NCBI GenBank assembly: GCA_947629685.1
Contig: CANREP010000001.1
Location: 1 to 64,000 of the forward strand
Reading direction: 5' to 3'
Origin: an uncultured Phascolarctobacterium sp.
GTDB taxonomy: Bacteria > Bacillota > Negativicutes > Acidaminococcales > Acidaminococcaceae
Length of the DNA: 64,000 nucleotides
The position numbers and the translations under genes are program-made. The notes under the pieces were generated by a model. It was not told where the DNA came from, searched no databases, and saw only the letters and a list, made by a program, of their open reading frames with translations. Positions 19,054 to 28,474 of the stretch are shown here, piece after piece. Within the stretch, counting starts at the first letter, position 1. Each line of letters opens with the position of its first letter.

Positions 19054-19914
19054 ATGGCAGAACTCATCATCATCGGCGGCGGCCCGGCGGGCGTCTCGGC
19101 AGCTCTGTATGCTTTGCGGGCAGGGCTCAAGGTGCTGCTGCTGGAAAACGGGCCCGGCGCACTGGCACGGGCGCACCGCATCGAAAATTATTACGGAGTA
19201 TCAGCCCCGGGCACGGAACTTTACGCAGCAGGTCTATCGCAGGCAGCAGCGTTAGGAGCTGAAATACTCCATGAAGAAGTGCTGTCTTTAGATTACACAG
19301 GTAATTTTTCCGTCCAGACCGCTTCCAACACTTATACAGCGCCTGCCGTCGTCCTGGCTACCGGCACCAAGAACGTCACTGTCAAGCTTGAGGGACTGCA
19401 GCGTCTGGAGGGACGCGGCGTCAGCTACTGCGCCGTCTGCGACGGCTTTTTCTACCGCGGCAAAAAGGTTGCGGTACTGGGCAGCGGCGCTTACGCCCTG
19501 CACGAAGCGGACTATCTTAGGCATCTGGCAGGCAGCGTCACAATTTTGACTAACGGCGCGGACGTAGCGGCGGCTCAGGCTGCCGGTTTTACCGTTGATA
19601 ATCGTCCCCTGCAGTCTGTCGACGGCGAAGAAAAAGTCAGCGGCGTTACTTTCACTGACGGCGCAGCCCTGCCGCTGGACGGTTTCTTTATCGCCCTCGG
19701 CACCGCAGGCAGCAGCGATATGGCCCGCAAACTGGGCGCACTGCTCAACGGACGCTTTATCGCCATTGACGCCGACGGAGCCACCAACATCCCCGGCCTG
19801 TTCGCTGCCGGCGACTGTACCGGCGGTATGCTGCAGGTGGCCAAAGCCGTCCACGAAGGCGCGGCGGCAGGCAGCGCAGCTATCAAATACCTGCGTACAC
19901 TTAACAAACAATAA
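19054..19914 (+). CDS. Thioredoxin reductase-like FAD oxidoreductase
   Basis: IIGGGPAGVSAALYALRAG, CAVCDGFFYRGKKVAVLGSGAYA, FAAGDCT. Confidence 0.88.
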   Translation: MAELIIIGGGPAGVSAALYALRAGLKVLLLENGPGALARAHRIENYYGVSAPGTELYAAGLSQAAALGAEILHEEVLSLDYTGNFSVQTASNTYTAPAVVLATGTKNVTVKLEGLQRLEGRGVSYCAVCDGFFYRGKKVAVLGSGAYALHEADYLRHLAGSVTILTNGADVAAAQAAGFTVDNRPLQSVDGEEKVSGVTFTDGAALPLDGFFIALGTAGSSDMARKLGALLNGRFIAIDADGATNIPGLFAAGDCTGGMLQVAKAVHEGAAAGSAAIKYLRTLNKQ

Positions 19915-19950
19915 AATAAGTACAATTATATATTAAAGGAAGTGTTATTT

Positions 19951-20256
19951 ATGGCATTAGAAGTTAATACCAACGAATTCAAACAAGAAGTACTGGAAGC
20001 AGCTCAACCCGTCCTGGTAGATTTCTGGGCTCCCTGGTGCGGCCCCTGCCGTATGCAGGCCCCCATTTTGGAAGACTTCGCCAAGGAAAACAGCGGCGTG
20101 AAAGTCGTCAAAGTCAATGTAGACGATAACCCGGAACTGGCGGCGCATTTCAATATTATGAGCATCCCCAGCCTGCTGGTTTTCAAAAACGGCGTCAAGG
20201 TCAACCAGGCTATCGGCCTGCAAAGCAAAGCCGACCTGGCTGCGCTGGTAAAATAA
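19951..20256 (+). CDS. trxA: Thioredoxin
   Basis: FWAPWCGPCRMQAP; start MALEV preceded by aaaggaagtg. Confidence 0.95.
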   Translation: MALEVNTNEFKQEVLEAAQPVLVDFWAPWCGPCRMQAPILEDFAKENSGVKVVKVNVDDNPELAAHFNIMSIPSLLVFKNGVKVNQAIGLQSKADLAALVK

Positions 20257-20268
20257 CCCCAGACAGAT

Positions 20269-20303
20269 TAAAAGCGTGTTAACATATGTTAACACGCTTT
20301 TTT
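20269..20303 (+). terminator. Intrinsic terminator
   Basis: aaaagcgtgttaacatatgttaacacgctttttt. Confidence 0.85.
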
Positions 20304-20335
20304 ATTGCACTTTTTACTTTCAAAATAATCAGTTA

Positions 20336-21664
20336 TCAGCCGATACCGCCATATACAAAGCCAAGAATCAGCACCAGCACCGTCAGCGGCACATAGATAT
20401 AGCGTCCGGCAATGCCGAAAGCGGCAGAGAGTTTGCCATGGCCGATTTCCAGCTCCTGTCTGATGCGTTCCCAGCCCAGTACATAATAAATAGAAACAGC
20501 GCCCAGCACCGCGCCGCAAGGCACGATGACTACGGAAACAAAATCCATCCAGCCGCCTACCTTTGGCTCCGCCTCGATAAAGACGCCCACAGCCAGGCTA
20601 AGTATGCAGCAGATAAGAACGGCAGTATTTCTGGCAATACCGAAATTTTTCTGCCAGCTTTCACTGACTGCTTCCAGCATATTGATTAAAGACGTGATGC
20701 CTGCAAAGAAAACGGACAGGAAGAAAAACACTGCAAAAAACTGTCCCATGGGCATCTGCTGGAAAACCGTTGGCAGCGTCAGGAAGATCAGCGACGGCCC
20801 CCTGTCCGCGCCGATGCCGAAAGAAAACACCGCCGGCATAATCGCAAGTCCCGAAAGCATGGCCGCAAGGGTATCAAAGCAGGCGGTACGCAAGGATGCT
20901 TTCGGAATATCCACATCCTTATCCAGATACGCTCCGTAAACAATCATCCCGGAGCCGGTAATAGACAACGAGAAGAACGCCTGCCCCATTGCCATGACCC
21001 AGGTATCGGCACGCATCAGCATATCCCAGTCGGGCACAAAGAGGAATTCATAACCCTTGCCGCTGCCCGGCAGGAAGAACACCCACACCGCCAGGAATAA
21101 AAAGAGCAGGAAAAAGAGCGGCATCAGAACCTTGCTGACTTTCTCAATCCCTTTGATGATACCCATTAAGAGTACCGCGCCGGTAATGGCGATAACCAGC
21201 ACATGCCAGAGCAGGCTGCCGTATTCGCCGCTGGCCGCCGCAAAATATACTGCCGGGTCGGCTGTCAGCAGCTCGCCGCTGATTGAGCCCCACAGGCTGC
21301 GCAGGATCCAGCCGAGGATGATGGCATACCCGATAGCCAGCCCCAGACTGCCCAGAAGCGGAATCCAGCCCAGCGACTTACCCAGCCTGCCCAGACCGCG
21401 CCCGGCAAAACAATACTTATACGAGCCAAGCGTGCCGGTGCGAGCCAGACGGCCTATGGCAAACTCGGCGGAAAGGCCCACCCAGCCGAACAAAAACACA
21501 AAAAAGAGATAGGGAATTAAAAAAGCCGCTCCCCCATATTCGCCCAGACGATAGGGAAACAGCCAGATATTACCCAGCCCTACTGCCGAACCTACACAAG
21601 CAATGATGAAACCAAAAGAAGAAGTAAAGCTTCCGTTCTGATTACCTTCCTGAAATTTTTTCAT
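20336..21664 (-). CDS. Sodium-dependent (neurotransmitter symporter family) transporter
   Basis: SFGFIIACVGSAVGLGNIWLFPY signature. Confidence 0.92.
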   Translation of the reverse strand: MKKFQEGNQNGSFTSSFGFIIACVGSAVGLGNIWLFPYRLGEYGGAAFLIPYLFFVFLFGWVGLSAEFAIGRLARTGTLGSYKYCFAGRGLGRLGKSLGWIPLLGSLGLAIGYAIILGWILRSLWGSISGELLTADPAVYFAAASGEYGSLLWHVLVIAITGAVLLMGIIKGIEKVSKVLMPLFFLLFLFLAVWVFFLPGSGKGYEFLFVPDWDMLMRADTWVMAMGQAFFSLSITGSGMIVYGAYLDKDVDIPKASLRTACFDTLAAMLSGLAIMPAVFSFGIGADRGPSLIFLTLPTVFQQMPMGQFFAVFFFLSVFFAGITSLINMLEAVSESWQKNFGIARNTAVLICCILSLAVGVFIEAEPKVGGWMDFVSVVIVPCGAVLGAVSIYYVLGWERIRQELEIGHGKLSAAFGIAGRYIYVPLTVLVLILGFVYGGIG

Positions 21665-21858
21665 GATAACTTCCTTTCTACCCTGCGGCCCTGCCGCGCT
21701 TCAAGCGATGCCATGCATCGCACATACATCATTACCATAACAGTTTTTCCTCTCTCTGGCAAGCAAAAAATCTGAAAATTATTATTTTTTATTTTATGTA
21801 ATATTCCGTACACAATTTGCCATTTTACTCTTGCTGACATGACTTTTATTTTTTTTGC

Positions 21859-21886
21859 TTGACTGTCTGTAAATTAGTGATATAAT
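21859..21886 (+). promoter_or_regulatory. Sigma-A type promoter of the serine operon
   Basis: TTGACT - 16 nt - TATAAT immediately upstream of the T-box leader. Confidence 0.7.
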
Positions 21887-22082
21887 TTTTTACAATCAAT
21901 TTTATAAAGCAACGCTATGATAAAGAAGCAGTCTGCTCAGCTTTCAGAAAGCTGCCGGTCGATGCAAGGCAGCAGCAAGGCAAAACTGTTCCGCTTTGGA
22001 GCGGCAAATGATGAATTTGACGGTCTCGCCCGATACAGCGAACTAAAGATGGCCGTAGGCAATTTGGGTGGCAACGCGGGAA

Positions 22083-22120
22083 AGGTTCTCGTCCCATTGG
22101 GGATGGAGAGCTTATTTTTT
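22083..22120 (+). terminator. T-box terminator 1
   Basis: aaggttctcgtccc-att-ggggatggagagctt then atttttttt. Confidence 0.7.
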
Positions 22121-22164
22121 TACCCTGCGCGCCTTGCTGCAGCCGAATTTGGGTGGCACCGCGA

Positions 22165-22206
22165 GAAGAGAAGCTCGTCCCAAGGGACAGCTTCTCTATT
22201 TTTATT
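22165..22206 (+). terminator. T-box terminator 2
   Basis: agagaagctcgtccc-aag-ggacagcttctct then attttt. Confidence 0.85.
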
Positions 22207-22224
22207 GTTAAAGGAGATTTACCC

Positions 22225-23301
22225 ATGACCAGAGCCTATAATTTCAACGCCGGGCCCTCCGCCATGCCGCTTGAAGTACTGCAGGAGGCGCAGGCAGAAT
22301 TTACCGATTACAAACACACCGGGATGAGCATTATCGAAATCAGCCACCGCAGCGCCGAATACGCCGCGCTGCATCAGGAAACAAAGGACCTGCTGCGCGA
22401 GCTGATGGAGATTCCCGACGATTATGAAATCATGTTTATCCAGGGCGGCGGCAGCACCCAGTTCCTTATGACCGCAGCCAACTTCCTTACCGGCGGCGGC
22501 AAAGCTGCCTACGTCAATACGGGCGTGTGGGCGAAAAAAGCCATGGCGGAAGCCAAATACTTCGGCGAAGCTTACGAAGCAGCAAGCAGCGCTGACCGCA
22601 ACCACTGCTATATCCCGCAGGAATTTACTATCCATGATAACACCTGTTACGTGCATCTGACAGCCAACAACACCATCTACGGTACAGAGTATCCTGCTTT
22701 TCCAAAATTTGACGTGCCGGTAATCTGTGATATGTCCAGCGACATCCTGTCCCGACCCGTCAACGTGGCAGACTTTGACCTTATCTATGCAGGAGCGCAG
22801 AAAAACCTCGGCCCTGCCGGCGTAGTCATCGTTATCGCCAAAAAAGCTTTTCTGGCCAAAGCAAGGCAGAATCTGCCCACCATGCTGAAATACAGCACCT
22901 TTGCCGAAAACGATTCCCTGTACAACACGCCCCCGGTATTCTGCATCTATATGGTCAACAAGACCCTGCACTGGATTAAAAACCAGGGCGGCGTCGCTGC
23001 CGTAGCTGCCAATAACGCAGCCAAGGCACAGGTTATCTACGACGCTATCGACGGCAGCAACGGCTTCTATATCGGCCATGCCGACAAAGAATACCGCAGC
23101 AGGATGAACATTACCTTTAACCTGGCAGATAAAGAGCTGGAAAAAGACTTCGTCGCTCAGGCTAAAGCCGCAGGCTTTATCGGTGTCGGCGGTCATCGTC
23201 TGGTCGGCGGCTGCCGCGCTTCCGCCTATAACGCCGTACCTATGGAAGCATGTACCGCTTTGGCAGAATTTATGCACAGTTACCAAAAACAACATCAATA
23301 A
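22225..23301 (+). CDS. serC: Phosphoserine aminotransferase
   Basis: YNFNAGPSAMPLEVL, GAQKNLGPAGVVIVI; start after aaaggagattt (track start is inside the T-box). Confidence 0.96.
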   Translation: MTRAYNFNAGPSAMPLEVLQEAQAEFTDYKHTGMSIIEISHRSAEYAALHQETKDLLRELMEIPDDYEIMFIQGGGSTQFLMTAANFLTGGGKAAYVNTGVWAKKAMAEAKYFGEAYEAASSADRNHCYIPQEFTIHDNTCYVHLTANNTIYGTEYPAFPKFDVPVICDMSSDILSRPVNVADFDLIYAGAQKNLGPAGVVIVIAKKAFLAKARQNLPTMLKYSTFAENDSLYNTPPVFCIYMVNKTLHWIKNQGGVAAVAANNAAKAQVIYDAIDGSNGFYIGHADKEYRSRMNITFNLADKELEKDFVAQAKAAGFIGVGGHRLVGGCRASAYNAVPMEACTALAEFMHSYQKQHQ

Positions 23302-23335
23302 ATAAAGCATCAACACGAAAACGGAGGAAGAAATT

Positions 23336-24928
23336 ATGACCATGAAAATATTAGTAAGCGACGATGTAAGCGAGAAAGGCGTAGCATTGCTGCGCCAGCA
23401 TTTTGACGTAGATGTAAAAACCAACATGCCCCCCGCAGAGCTGAAAGCCTGCATCGGCCAGTATGACGGACTTGTTACCCGCAGCCAGACCCAGGTTACC
23501 AAAGACATTATCGAAGCGGCTACCAACCTCAAGGTTATCGGCCGCGCCGGCGTCGGCGTCGACAACATCGACATCCCGGCGGCAACTGCCCGCGGCATCA
23601 TGGTACTGAACGCTCCCGAAGGCAACACCATGGCCGCTACCGAGCACACTATCGCCATGATGATGGCCATGACCAGACATATCCCCCAAGCACACGCTTC
23701 CATCCAGGCCGGCAAATGGGACAGAAAAAGCTTTGACGGCATCCAGGTACAGGGCAAGACTCTGGGCATCATCGGCGTGGGCCGTATCGGCAGCCGCGTA
23801 GCCAAACGTATGCAGGCTATGGAAATGACCACTATCGGCTACGACCCCTATATCACTGAAGAACGCGCTCATCAGGTAGGCGTAGAGCTGGTTGACCTGG
23901 ATACCCTGCTGGAACGCTCCGATTATATTACCATCCACACCCCGCTGACCAAGGAAACGGAAAAAATGCTCAACGCTGAAACCATCGCCAAGATGAAAGA
24001 CGGAGTGCGTATCGTCAACTGCGCCCGCGGCGGCTGCGTAGATACCCAGGCGCTGGCTGACGCCCTCAAGAGCGGCAAAGTGGCAGGCGCTGCCATCGAC
24101 GTTTATCCAGAAGAACCTCTGACCGCGGAAAACAATCCTTTCCTGGGCATGTTCAACGTAGTGCAGACCCCGCATCTGGGCGCTTCCACCATTGAAGCGC
24201 AAATCGGCGTCGCTGTAGACGTAGCTTACGGCGTTATCGACGCCCTGCAGGGCAAACCGGTTATGACCGCTGTCAATATGGCTCCCATTCCCAAGAGCGT
24301 GGCCGCAGTAATCCAGCCTTATTTCGGGCTGGCAGAACGCATGGGCACTATCGGCATTTACCTGACCGAAGGCCCCGTCCAGGAAGTCGAGGTCGAATAC
24401 ACCGGCATCCTGGCAGAAACCGAAACCCAGGCGCTGACCACAGCGTTTCTCAAAGGCTTGCTGAATCCCATCCTGCAGGACAGCGTCAACTTTGTCAACG
24501 CCCCCGGCATCGCTAAAAAACGTCACCTGAATGTTAAGGAAAGCAAATCTCATAGACCCGGCTATTTCACCACTGCCATCACCGTCAAGATTACTACCAA
24601 TAAAGCAACTCATAAACTGGTAGGCACCCTCTTTGACGGCAAAGAGCCCAAGATTGTCGAAATCGACCAGTACAAAGTAGACTTCAAGCCCGAAGGCTAC
24701 CTGCTGCTGGCTCCTCACGCCAATAAGCCCAACATGATCGGCCAGATGGCTACCATCCTCGGCAACGCCGGCATCAACATCAACGGGATGCAGGTTGGCA
24801 GCACTCCGGTGAAAGATACCAATATCATGGCCATCGCTGTCGGCAACGATATCCCCAACGACATCATGCTGCAGCTGCGCGGCGTAGAAGGCATCCTGGA
24901 CGTAAAACTCATTAACTGTGAGGGCTGA
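23336..24928 (+). CDS. serA: D-3-phosphoglycerate dehydrogenase
   Basis: VIGRAGVGVDNIDI, C-terminal ACT domain (NKPNMIGQMATILG). Confidence 0.96.
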   Translation: MTMKILVSDDVSEKGVALLRQHFDVDVKTNMPPAELKACIGQYDGLVTRSQTQVTKDIIEAATNLKVIGRAGVGVDNIDIPAATARGIMVLNAPEGNTMAATEHTIAMMMAMTRHIPQAHASIQAGKWDRKSFDGIQVQGKTLGIIGVGRIGSRVAKRMQAMEMTTIGYDPYITEERAHQVGVELVDLDTLLERSDYITIHTPLTKETEKMLNAETIAKMKDGVRIVNCARGGCVDTQALADALKSGKVAGAAIDVYPEEPLTAENNPFLGMFNVVQTPHLGASTIEAQIGVAVDVAYGVIDALQGKPVMTAVNMAPIPKSVAAVIQPYFGLAERMGTIGIYLTEGPVQEVEVEYTGILAETETQALTTAFLKGLLNPILQDSVNFVNAPGIAKKRHLNVKESKSHRPGYFTTAITVKITTNKATHKLVGTLFDGKEPKIVEIDQYKVDFKPEGYLLLAPHANKPNMIGQMATILGNAGININGMQVGSTPVKDTNIMAIAVGNDIPNDIMLQLRGVEGILDVKLINCEG

Positions 24929-24929
24929 T

Positions 24930-25570
24930 ATGGTTAGAATAATCCTGATACGACACGGTGAAACCACCTGGAACATCGAAGGACGCTACCAGGGACAGGA
25001 AGATACCCCGCTCAGCCCTCGCGGTCTGGAGCAGGGACAACTGCTGGCGCAGGGACTGAAAAACGTGCCGCTGGATGTCTGGTAAGCCCGCTGCAGCGCT
25101 CTTACCAGACCTGTAAATTCTGCGCCGACTTGCATCAGCTGCCTGTAGCAACGGACGCACGGCTGACTGAAATCAACCACGGCGACTGGGAGGGCGTGCT
25201 GGCGCCAGATATTGCCGCCCGCTACCCGCAAGAATTTGAGCAGTGGCATACTGCGCCCCATCTGGTACAGATGCCCGGCAAGGGCGGTGAATGTCTGGAA
25301 GATGTGCGCCGCCGCGTGCGTGCCGCCTTTGACGAGTACGCGCAGAAATATGACGGCAAGACGGTACTGGTAGCAGCCCATGACGCTGTCAACAAGGCTA
25401 TCATCTGCGATTTGCTGGGACTGGGCATGGAACATTTCTGGCAGATTAAACAGGACAACACCTGCATCAATGTCATGGAATACAACGAGGGCACCTGGCG
25501 TCTCGTCCTGTTAAATTCCGTCAACCACATGGGCTTTTTGTTCAGCGGCATCGAGCAGGCCGGATTATAA
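24930..25570 (+). pseudogene. Histidine phosphatase family protein, frameshifted (candidate metal-independent phosphoserine phosphatase)
   Basis: Frame 1 MVRIILIRHGETTWNIEGRYQGQEDTPLSPRG...LDVW-stop(25083); continues in another frame SPLQRSYQTCKFCADLHQLPVATDARLTEINHGDWEG... to 25570. Confidence 0.85.
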
Positions 25571-25587
25571 GCTATAGACATAAGAAA

Positions 25588-25622
25588 AAGAGGTTCAGTT
25601 ATTACTGAACCTCTTTTTTCTT
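25588..25622 (+). terminator. Intrinsic terminator
   Basis: aaaaagaggttcagt-tatt-actgaacctctttttt. Confidence 0.85.
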
Positions 25623-25634
25623 GCATTTTTCGCT

Positions 25635-26177
25635 TTATTTGATGTTCTTACCAAGCTCATACGCCTGCTGCAGCGCCAGATGCCCCTTGACGTCGCCGAC
25701 GCCGGTCACGCCGCCGGCAAAAACTACGCCCGCAAGGCGCGCGTGCTCATAACAGTCAATCCAGCCCTGGATAGCTTTCACTGCTCCTTCCGGCGTATAA
25801 GCTTCATTTTCTGCCGCCGCAAACAGCACATAAACATCGCGGAAAGCATATACCGCCGTAAACAGCGGGTTAGTCCTGTCTAAGAAAGTTTTGAGTTGTC
25901 CACAGATGCTGTAATAATAAACCGGCGATGCAAAAGCTACAGCATCAGCCTGCTGCAGCACGGGCAGCAGCTCTGCCATATCGTCTGTAATAACGCAGCG
26001 GCCTGTTGCCTGACACGCCAGACAGCCGCGGCAGAATTTCAGGTCTTTATCTGCAAGCTCAATATACTGCACCTCATGTCCGCCTGCCTGCGCGCCCTTA
26101 CTGAAAGCCTGCGCCAACGCAGCAGAATTCCCCTGCTTACGCGGACTGGCAGCAATAACGACAATCTTTTTACCCAT
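25635..26177 (-). CDS. Flavodoxin-like NAD(P)H-dependent FMN reductase family protein
   Basis: IAASPRKQGNSAALAQAF, CRGCLACQATGRCVI. Confidence 0.82.
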   Translation of the reverse strand: MGKKIVVIAASPRKQGNSAALAQAFSKGAQAGGHEVQYIELADKDLKFCRGCLACQATGRCVITDDMAELLPVLQQADAVAFASPVYYYSICGQLKTFLDRTNPLFTAVYAFRDVYVLFAAAENEAYTPEGAVKAIQGWIDCYEHARLAGVVFAGGVTGVGDVKGHLALQQAYELGKNIK

Positions 26178-26324
26178 CTTGTTCTCCTCCTCAGCCGGAC
26201 ATTTGGCAGAATACAGCCGCCCGGCAGCTTTGTTTCTGTCTTTATTGTACTGCCTCCGGATAAATTCAGCAAATACTTATCTTTTATTACGCAGTATGCC
26301 TGCCAGGCATGAAAATTACTGAAA

Positions 26325-26354
26325 TAAAAAGCACGCATAGCGTGCTTTTTATTT
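26325..26354 (-). terminator. Intrinsic terminator
   Basis: aaaaagcacgcatagcgtgcttttt. Confidence 0.8.
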
Positions 26355-27109
26355 CAATAGCCAAACATCACTCTGCACACTCCCAGCAGCAGCGGCTGAT
26401 GCAGAAGATAAATCAGGAGGCTGTGCCTGCCGGGCAGCGTCAAAAGCTGCACGTCACCATATTTTAACCAATGCAGCTTACCTGCGCGTTCCAGCCAGGC
26501 ATAAAGAAACCAGCCGCCCAGAAAGACGAAGATATGTGGCAAAAGCGGCACATAATCAGCCGAAGCAAAGGTACTGCCGTGAAAGCCCAGGATTGCCAGC
26601 CTGTCATCGTACAGCGCCTGCGGCCACTGCCATAATCTTTCTCCCGCTATTTCCACCCAGCCGCTGCCGACGTCCTGCGTACATAAATACCCCAAAACGC
26701 AGAAGATCAGCCCGCCTGCCGGCGTAATCCTGCCAAGCAGCGGACGCAGCAGCCAGCCTATGAGCATTGCGCAACCAAAAAAAGTCAGAATACCGTAATA
26801 AATAGCCTCGCTCGGCAGCAGCCAATGGGTAGCCAGCGTAATTGCCAGGCCTAACGCACTAAGTTCCAGACCATGCCGCAGCGTATGCCTGCCCATATGC
26901 AGCGCCATTCCCGCCAGCAGCAAGAACAGGCTGCAGCCGGTACGCTGCCAGAGATTGACAGCCAATAAATCCGGCCACTCGGGCATAATATCATAAATCA
27001 CATATATATCGTATAAAAAATGATAGATAACAACGTTGATAATGGCAAAGCCGCGCAGCGCATCCAGCAGCGGCAGCCTGCCGGCAGCCTTTTCTTCCAT
27101 CTGCATCAC
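26354..27109 (-). CDS. DUF1624 / heparan-alpha-glucosaminide N-acetyltransferase-like membrane protein
   Basis: LLDALRGFAIINVVIYHFLYD. Confidence 0.75.
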   Translation of the reverse strand: MMQMEEKAAGRLPLLDALRGFAIINVVIYHFLYDIYVIYDIMPEWPDLLAVNLWQRTGCSLFLLLAGMALHMGRHTLRHGLELSALGLAITLATHWLLPSEAIYYGILTFFGCAMLIGWLLRPLLGRITPAGGLIFCVLGYLCTQDVGSGWVEIAGERLWQWPQALYDDRLAILGFHGSTFASADYVPLLPHIFVFLGGWFLYAWLERAGKLHWLKYGDVQLLTLPGRHSLLIYLLHQPLLLGVCRVMFGY

Positions 27110-27118
27110 CCGCCGCTT

Positions 27119-28474
27119 CTATGCAGTACGCCGCAGTTTTTTCTGCAGCCACAGCAGACGGCAGCTCAAGAAAGCCGCACTGAACGCTACCCCGATAACA
27201 AGGCTCTGCCAGTAAGCAAAAGGCCCATACCCCAGCACGAAATCAAAAAAGATACCAAACGGCAAACAAATACCCCAGTAGGCGAGCATTCCCGACCAGA
27301 AAGTCGCGTTCACGTCTTTATAACCGCGCAGCACGCCTTGGATAGGCGCCGCCACCGCGTCAAAAAACTGCCACAGCACCGCATAAAGCAGAAAATGCAC
27401 CGTCAACGACAGAATCTCTGCATTAATGCTGTAAATCTGGGCAATCAATCGGCGGTTAAAATATTCACCAAAAATATAAACAAAAGCGCACAGCAGGCTC
27501 AGCTCCAGTCCCAGCACCGTATAATCCCGGGCCGACTGCCATCTTTTCGCTCCGGCCTCCACGCCGATGACGATGGTCAGTGCCAGCGAAAAGCTCAATG
27601 GCACCATATAAATCAGCGAAGAAAAATTCAGCGCCGCCTGGTGCGCCGCAATCACGTTAGTACCGAACTTAGCTACAAAAAGCGCTACCACGCCGAAGAT
27701 ACTGGACTCCATAAAAATGGACACGCCCATGGGAATACCGATAGTAAGATATTCCCGCACTCTTTCCCGCTGCGGACGGATCAGCCCCAGCACCTGATAG
27801 GCACTGAACGCGCCCACCTTTTTCAGCGTCAGCGCAAACATGCCTAACAGCAGCCAGAAGGTGATGCCCGTAGCCACACCGGCGCCGATGCCGCCCAATC
27901 GCGGCAGTCCCAGCTTGCCGAAGATAAGCACATAGTTCAGCGCCGCATTGATGGGCAGCGCCAGCATATAAATCTTCATGGTCAGCCCCGTGTACCCCAA
28001 GGTATCTACCAAACAGCGCAGCGGCGTTACCAGGAAAAAGGGGAGCACGCCGAAGCCTATGCCCGCCATATACCAGATAGCGACGTGATAGACCTCCGGC
28101 GCCAGTCCCATGTGCGTTAAAAGCAGCGGCAATCCGATAATGCCGCCGATAATCACCAGCAAGGCAAAGGCCACAGCCAGCAGAAGTCCATGCCGCACCA
28201 CGACATTGATTTTATCCTTTTCACCTGCGCCCAAAAGATGCGCCACCAGCGGCATCCCCGCCATCAGCACGCCGTTGATGCCTGTCTGCACCGGCATCCA
28301 GATATTGCCGCCGATAGCGGTGCCCGCCAAATCGACAGCGCCGGCCTGCCCCGACATACTGGCGTCAAAAAAGTTCATACCGATAGTAGCAATCTGCGTG
28401 CCGATAATGGGCAGCATCACGCTGAGCAGCCGTTTCAGCCTGCCACGCTGACTGCTCTGTAATAGTTTCAGCAT
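27119..28474 (-). CDS. MATE family efflux transporter
   Basis: 12-TM MATE pattern (MLPIIGTQIATIGMNFFDASMSGQ). Confidence 0.87.
   Translation of the reverse strand: MLKLLQSSQRGRLKRLLSVMLPIIGTQIATIGMNFFDASMSGQAGAVDLAGTAIGGNIWMPVQTGINGVLMAGMPLVAHLLGAGEKDKINVVVRHGLLLAVAFALLVIIGGIIGLPLLLTHMGLAPEVYHVAIWYMAGIGFGVLPFFLVTPLRCLVDTLGYTGLTMKIYMLALPINAALNYVLIFGKLGLPRLGGIGAGVATGITFWLLLGMFALTLKKVGAFSAYQVLGLIRPQRERVREYLTIGIPMGVSIFMESSIFGVVALFVAKFGTNVIAAHQAALNFSSLIYMVPLSFSLALTIVIGVEAGAKRWQSARDYTVLGLELSLLCAFVYIFGEYFNRRLIAQIYSINAEILSLTVHFLLYAVLWQFFDAVAAPIQGVLRGYKDVNATFWSGMLAYWGICLPFGIFFDFVLGYGPFAYWQSLVIGVAFSAAFLSCRLLWLQKKLRRTA

Larger units (their letters stand above)
21905..22206 (+). promoter_or_regulatory. 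Serine T-box leader with two T-box/terminator modules
   Basis: Stem I motif CAGAAAGCTGCCGGTCGATGCAAGG; candidate specifier TCC (Ser) at 21990-21992; T-box 1 AATTTGGGTGGCAACGCGGG at 22061; T-box 2 GAATTTGGGTGGCACCGCG at 22145; each followed by a hairpin with a T-run. Confidence 0.92.

Noticed and set aside
22219-24976. Long minus-strand ORFs of 537 and 541 aa opposite serC/serA
   Set aside because: Antisense shadows of well-supported genes in GC-rich DNA; composition is His/Ala/Gly/Asp-rich without recognisable domains.
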